A DNA stretch of 20,000 nucleotides from positions 44,803,652-44,823,651 of the forward strand of contig CM022665.1 in the NCBI GenBank assembly GCA_012295275.1. The letters run 5' to 3'. Made by a program: the position numbers and the translations under genes. Under the pieces are notes generated by a model that searched no databases, was not told the origin of the DNA, and saw only the letters and a program-made list of their open reading frames with translations. How positions within the stretch are numbered: position 1 is the first letter of the stretch; every line of letters begins with the position of its first letter. Origin of the DNA: Chrysomallon squamiferum (lineage: Eukaryota; Mollusca; Gastropoda; Neomphalida; Peltospiridae). Shown piece by piece: positions 19,069 through 20,000 of the stretch.

Positions 19069-19070
<2 letters not shown>
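18524..19070. other. Non-coding intronic stretch, no gene seen
   Basis: AT-rich DNA without a coding frame; the minus-strand frame across 18325-18822 depends on the microsatellite. Presumed intron of gene 2. Confidence 0.5.

Positions 19071-19120
<50 letters not shown>
19071..19120. repeat. Poly(A), 50 bp, followed by short (AAT)n
   Basis: Fifty uninterrupted A bases are followed by GAATAATAATAATAAAAT-type sequence to about 19155. No retroelement body is recognisable upstream. Confidence 0.96.
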
Positions 19121-19122
<2 letters not shown>

Positions 19123-19306
19123 ATAATAATAATAATAAAATAAAATAAAAATAAAGCTGTCCATAAATACCAGTAAAACTAGAACTACAAACTAGCTAAC
19201 ATGGATTTAAGGCAATTGGGTGTGACTGGATTTAGACATAGTGAGCTGCAAAACTATGAGAACTACTAGAAGCTGTGAATAGCAAGTCTAGAACTATGTA
19301 ACAAGT

Positions 19307-19925
19307 AAAATGATAAACAGACTATGAAATATAAGTTACATAAAAACCAATAAAATGATAAACAGACTATGAAATCTAAGATATATTAAAACATGTAAAT
19401 GATAAACAGACTATGGAATCTAAGTTACATAAAAACAAATAAAATGATAAGTAGACTATGAAATGTAAGTTACATAAAAACAAGTTAAATGATAAGTAGA
19501 CTATGAAATGTAAGCTACACAAAAACAAATAAAATGATAACCAGACTATGAGATCTAAGTTACGTAAAAACAAGATAATAGATAAACAGACTATGAAATC
19601 TAAGTTACATAAAAACAAATAAATGATAAGTAGACCATGAAATCTAAGTTACATAAAAACAAATAAATGATAAGTAGACCATGAAATCTAAGTTACATAA
19701 AAACAAGTAAAATGATAAACAGACTATGAAATCTAAGTTACATAAAAACAAATAAAATGATAAGTAGACTATGAAATCTAAGTCAAATAAAAACAAATAA
19801 AATGATATGTAGACTATGAAATGTAAATTACATAAAAATATAAAATCATAAACAGACTATAAAATCTAAGTTACATAAAAACAAGTAAAATGATAAGTAG
19901 ACTATGAAATCTAAGTTACGTAAAG
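19307..19925 (+). repeat. 44-46-bp minisatellite, 14 copies
   Basis: The unit reads AAAATGATAAACAGACTATG, AAATCTAAGTTACATAAA, then AACAART. Fourteen copies follow one another with only a few substitutions each and lengths of 43-46 bp. Two sub-types differ at TAAACAGAC versus TAAGTAGAC and are interspersed (roughly A A A B B A A B B A B B A B). The last copy breaks down at about 19915-19925. A degenerate leader (CTAGAACTATGTAACAAGT) precedes copy 1. It lies in the presumed intron of gene 2. Because many copies are 45 bp (15 codons), a 15-residue-periodic minus-strand frame appears, which I regard as an artefact. Confidence 0.95.
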
Positions 19926-20000
19926 TCATAGTAATGCTGTTTTGCAGATGTTAGGAAATACTAAGGCTGTATCAAAACTTAGATTACTAAAGGACTTTTC

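Noticed and set aside
19376-19618. Minus-strand frame with a 15-residue repeat (YLFLCNLDFIV-like)
   Set aside because: It arises because many minisatellite units are 45 bp. Units of 44 or 46 bp break the frame, and there is no start context or non-repeat domain.
19307-19925. CRISPR-like array appearance (regular repeats)
   Set aside because: Units abut one another without unique spacers and the sequence is eukaryotic. It is a minisatellite.

Overview
This is eukaryotic, animal-type genomic DNA. It is AT-rich and crowded with microsatellites and minisatellites. The only two convincing protein-coding stretches are terminal exons preceded by spliceosomal 3' splice sites. The style (GC- and CpG-rich exons in a repeat-laden AT-rich background, long (AAT)n, (ACT)n, (GTCA)n and (GAGT)n arrays) suggests a marine invertebrate, perhaps a mollusc. 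That assignment is a guess, because neither protein could be tied to a named family. I saw no rRNA, convincing tRNA, reverse transcriptase, transposase or prokaryotic operon.

Layout. 1-4839: non-coding, probably intron or 5' flank of gene 1, with (ACT)n, (CT)n, (AAT)n, (CTGT)n and a 500-bp AGTC-rich array that ends just before the splice acceptor. 4840 to about 5765 (+): terminal exon of gene 1. It encodes a 139-residue charged coiled-coil protein whose stop codon overlaps a second open frame of 119 codons (5259-5615). The exon ends with an AATAAA signal at 5739. 5766-17008: about 11 kb of intergenic or 3'-flanking DNA containing an almost G/C-free block (6798-7327), an ~81-bp tandem repeat carrying perfect CRE palindromes (7890-8086), a nested hairpin (9844-9960), a 38-bp tandem array (10679-10935), a small inverted-repeat transposon relic (13199-13443) and a ~169-bp tandem array with an embedded microsatellite (15640-16560). 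17009-18155 (-): GC-rich last coding exon of gene 2. It encodes a 381-residue disordered, Ser/Arg/acid-rich tail ending in a class I PDZ-ligand-like SDL. 18156-20000: presumed intron of gene 2, with a compound AAT-AAG-AAAT microsatellite, a 50-bp poly(A) and a 14-copy, 45-bp minisatellite.

The two genes converge (tail to tail), and nothing in the sequence links their functions. The observations most worth a second look are the overlapping +1 frame in gene 1, the excess of TGACGTCA palindromes (partly carried by a dispersed repeat), the transposon relic whose flanking microsatellites are themselves mirror-inverted, and microsatellites that appear to have grown inside older tandem-repeat units.
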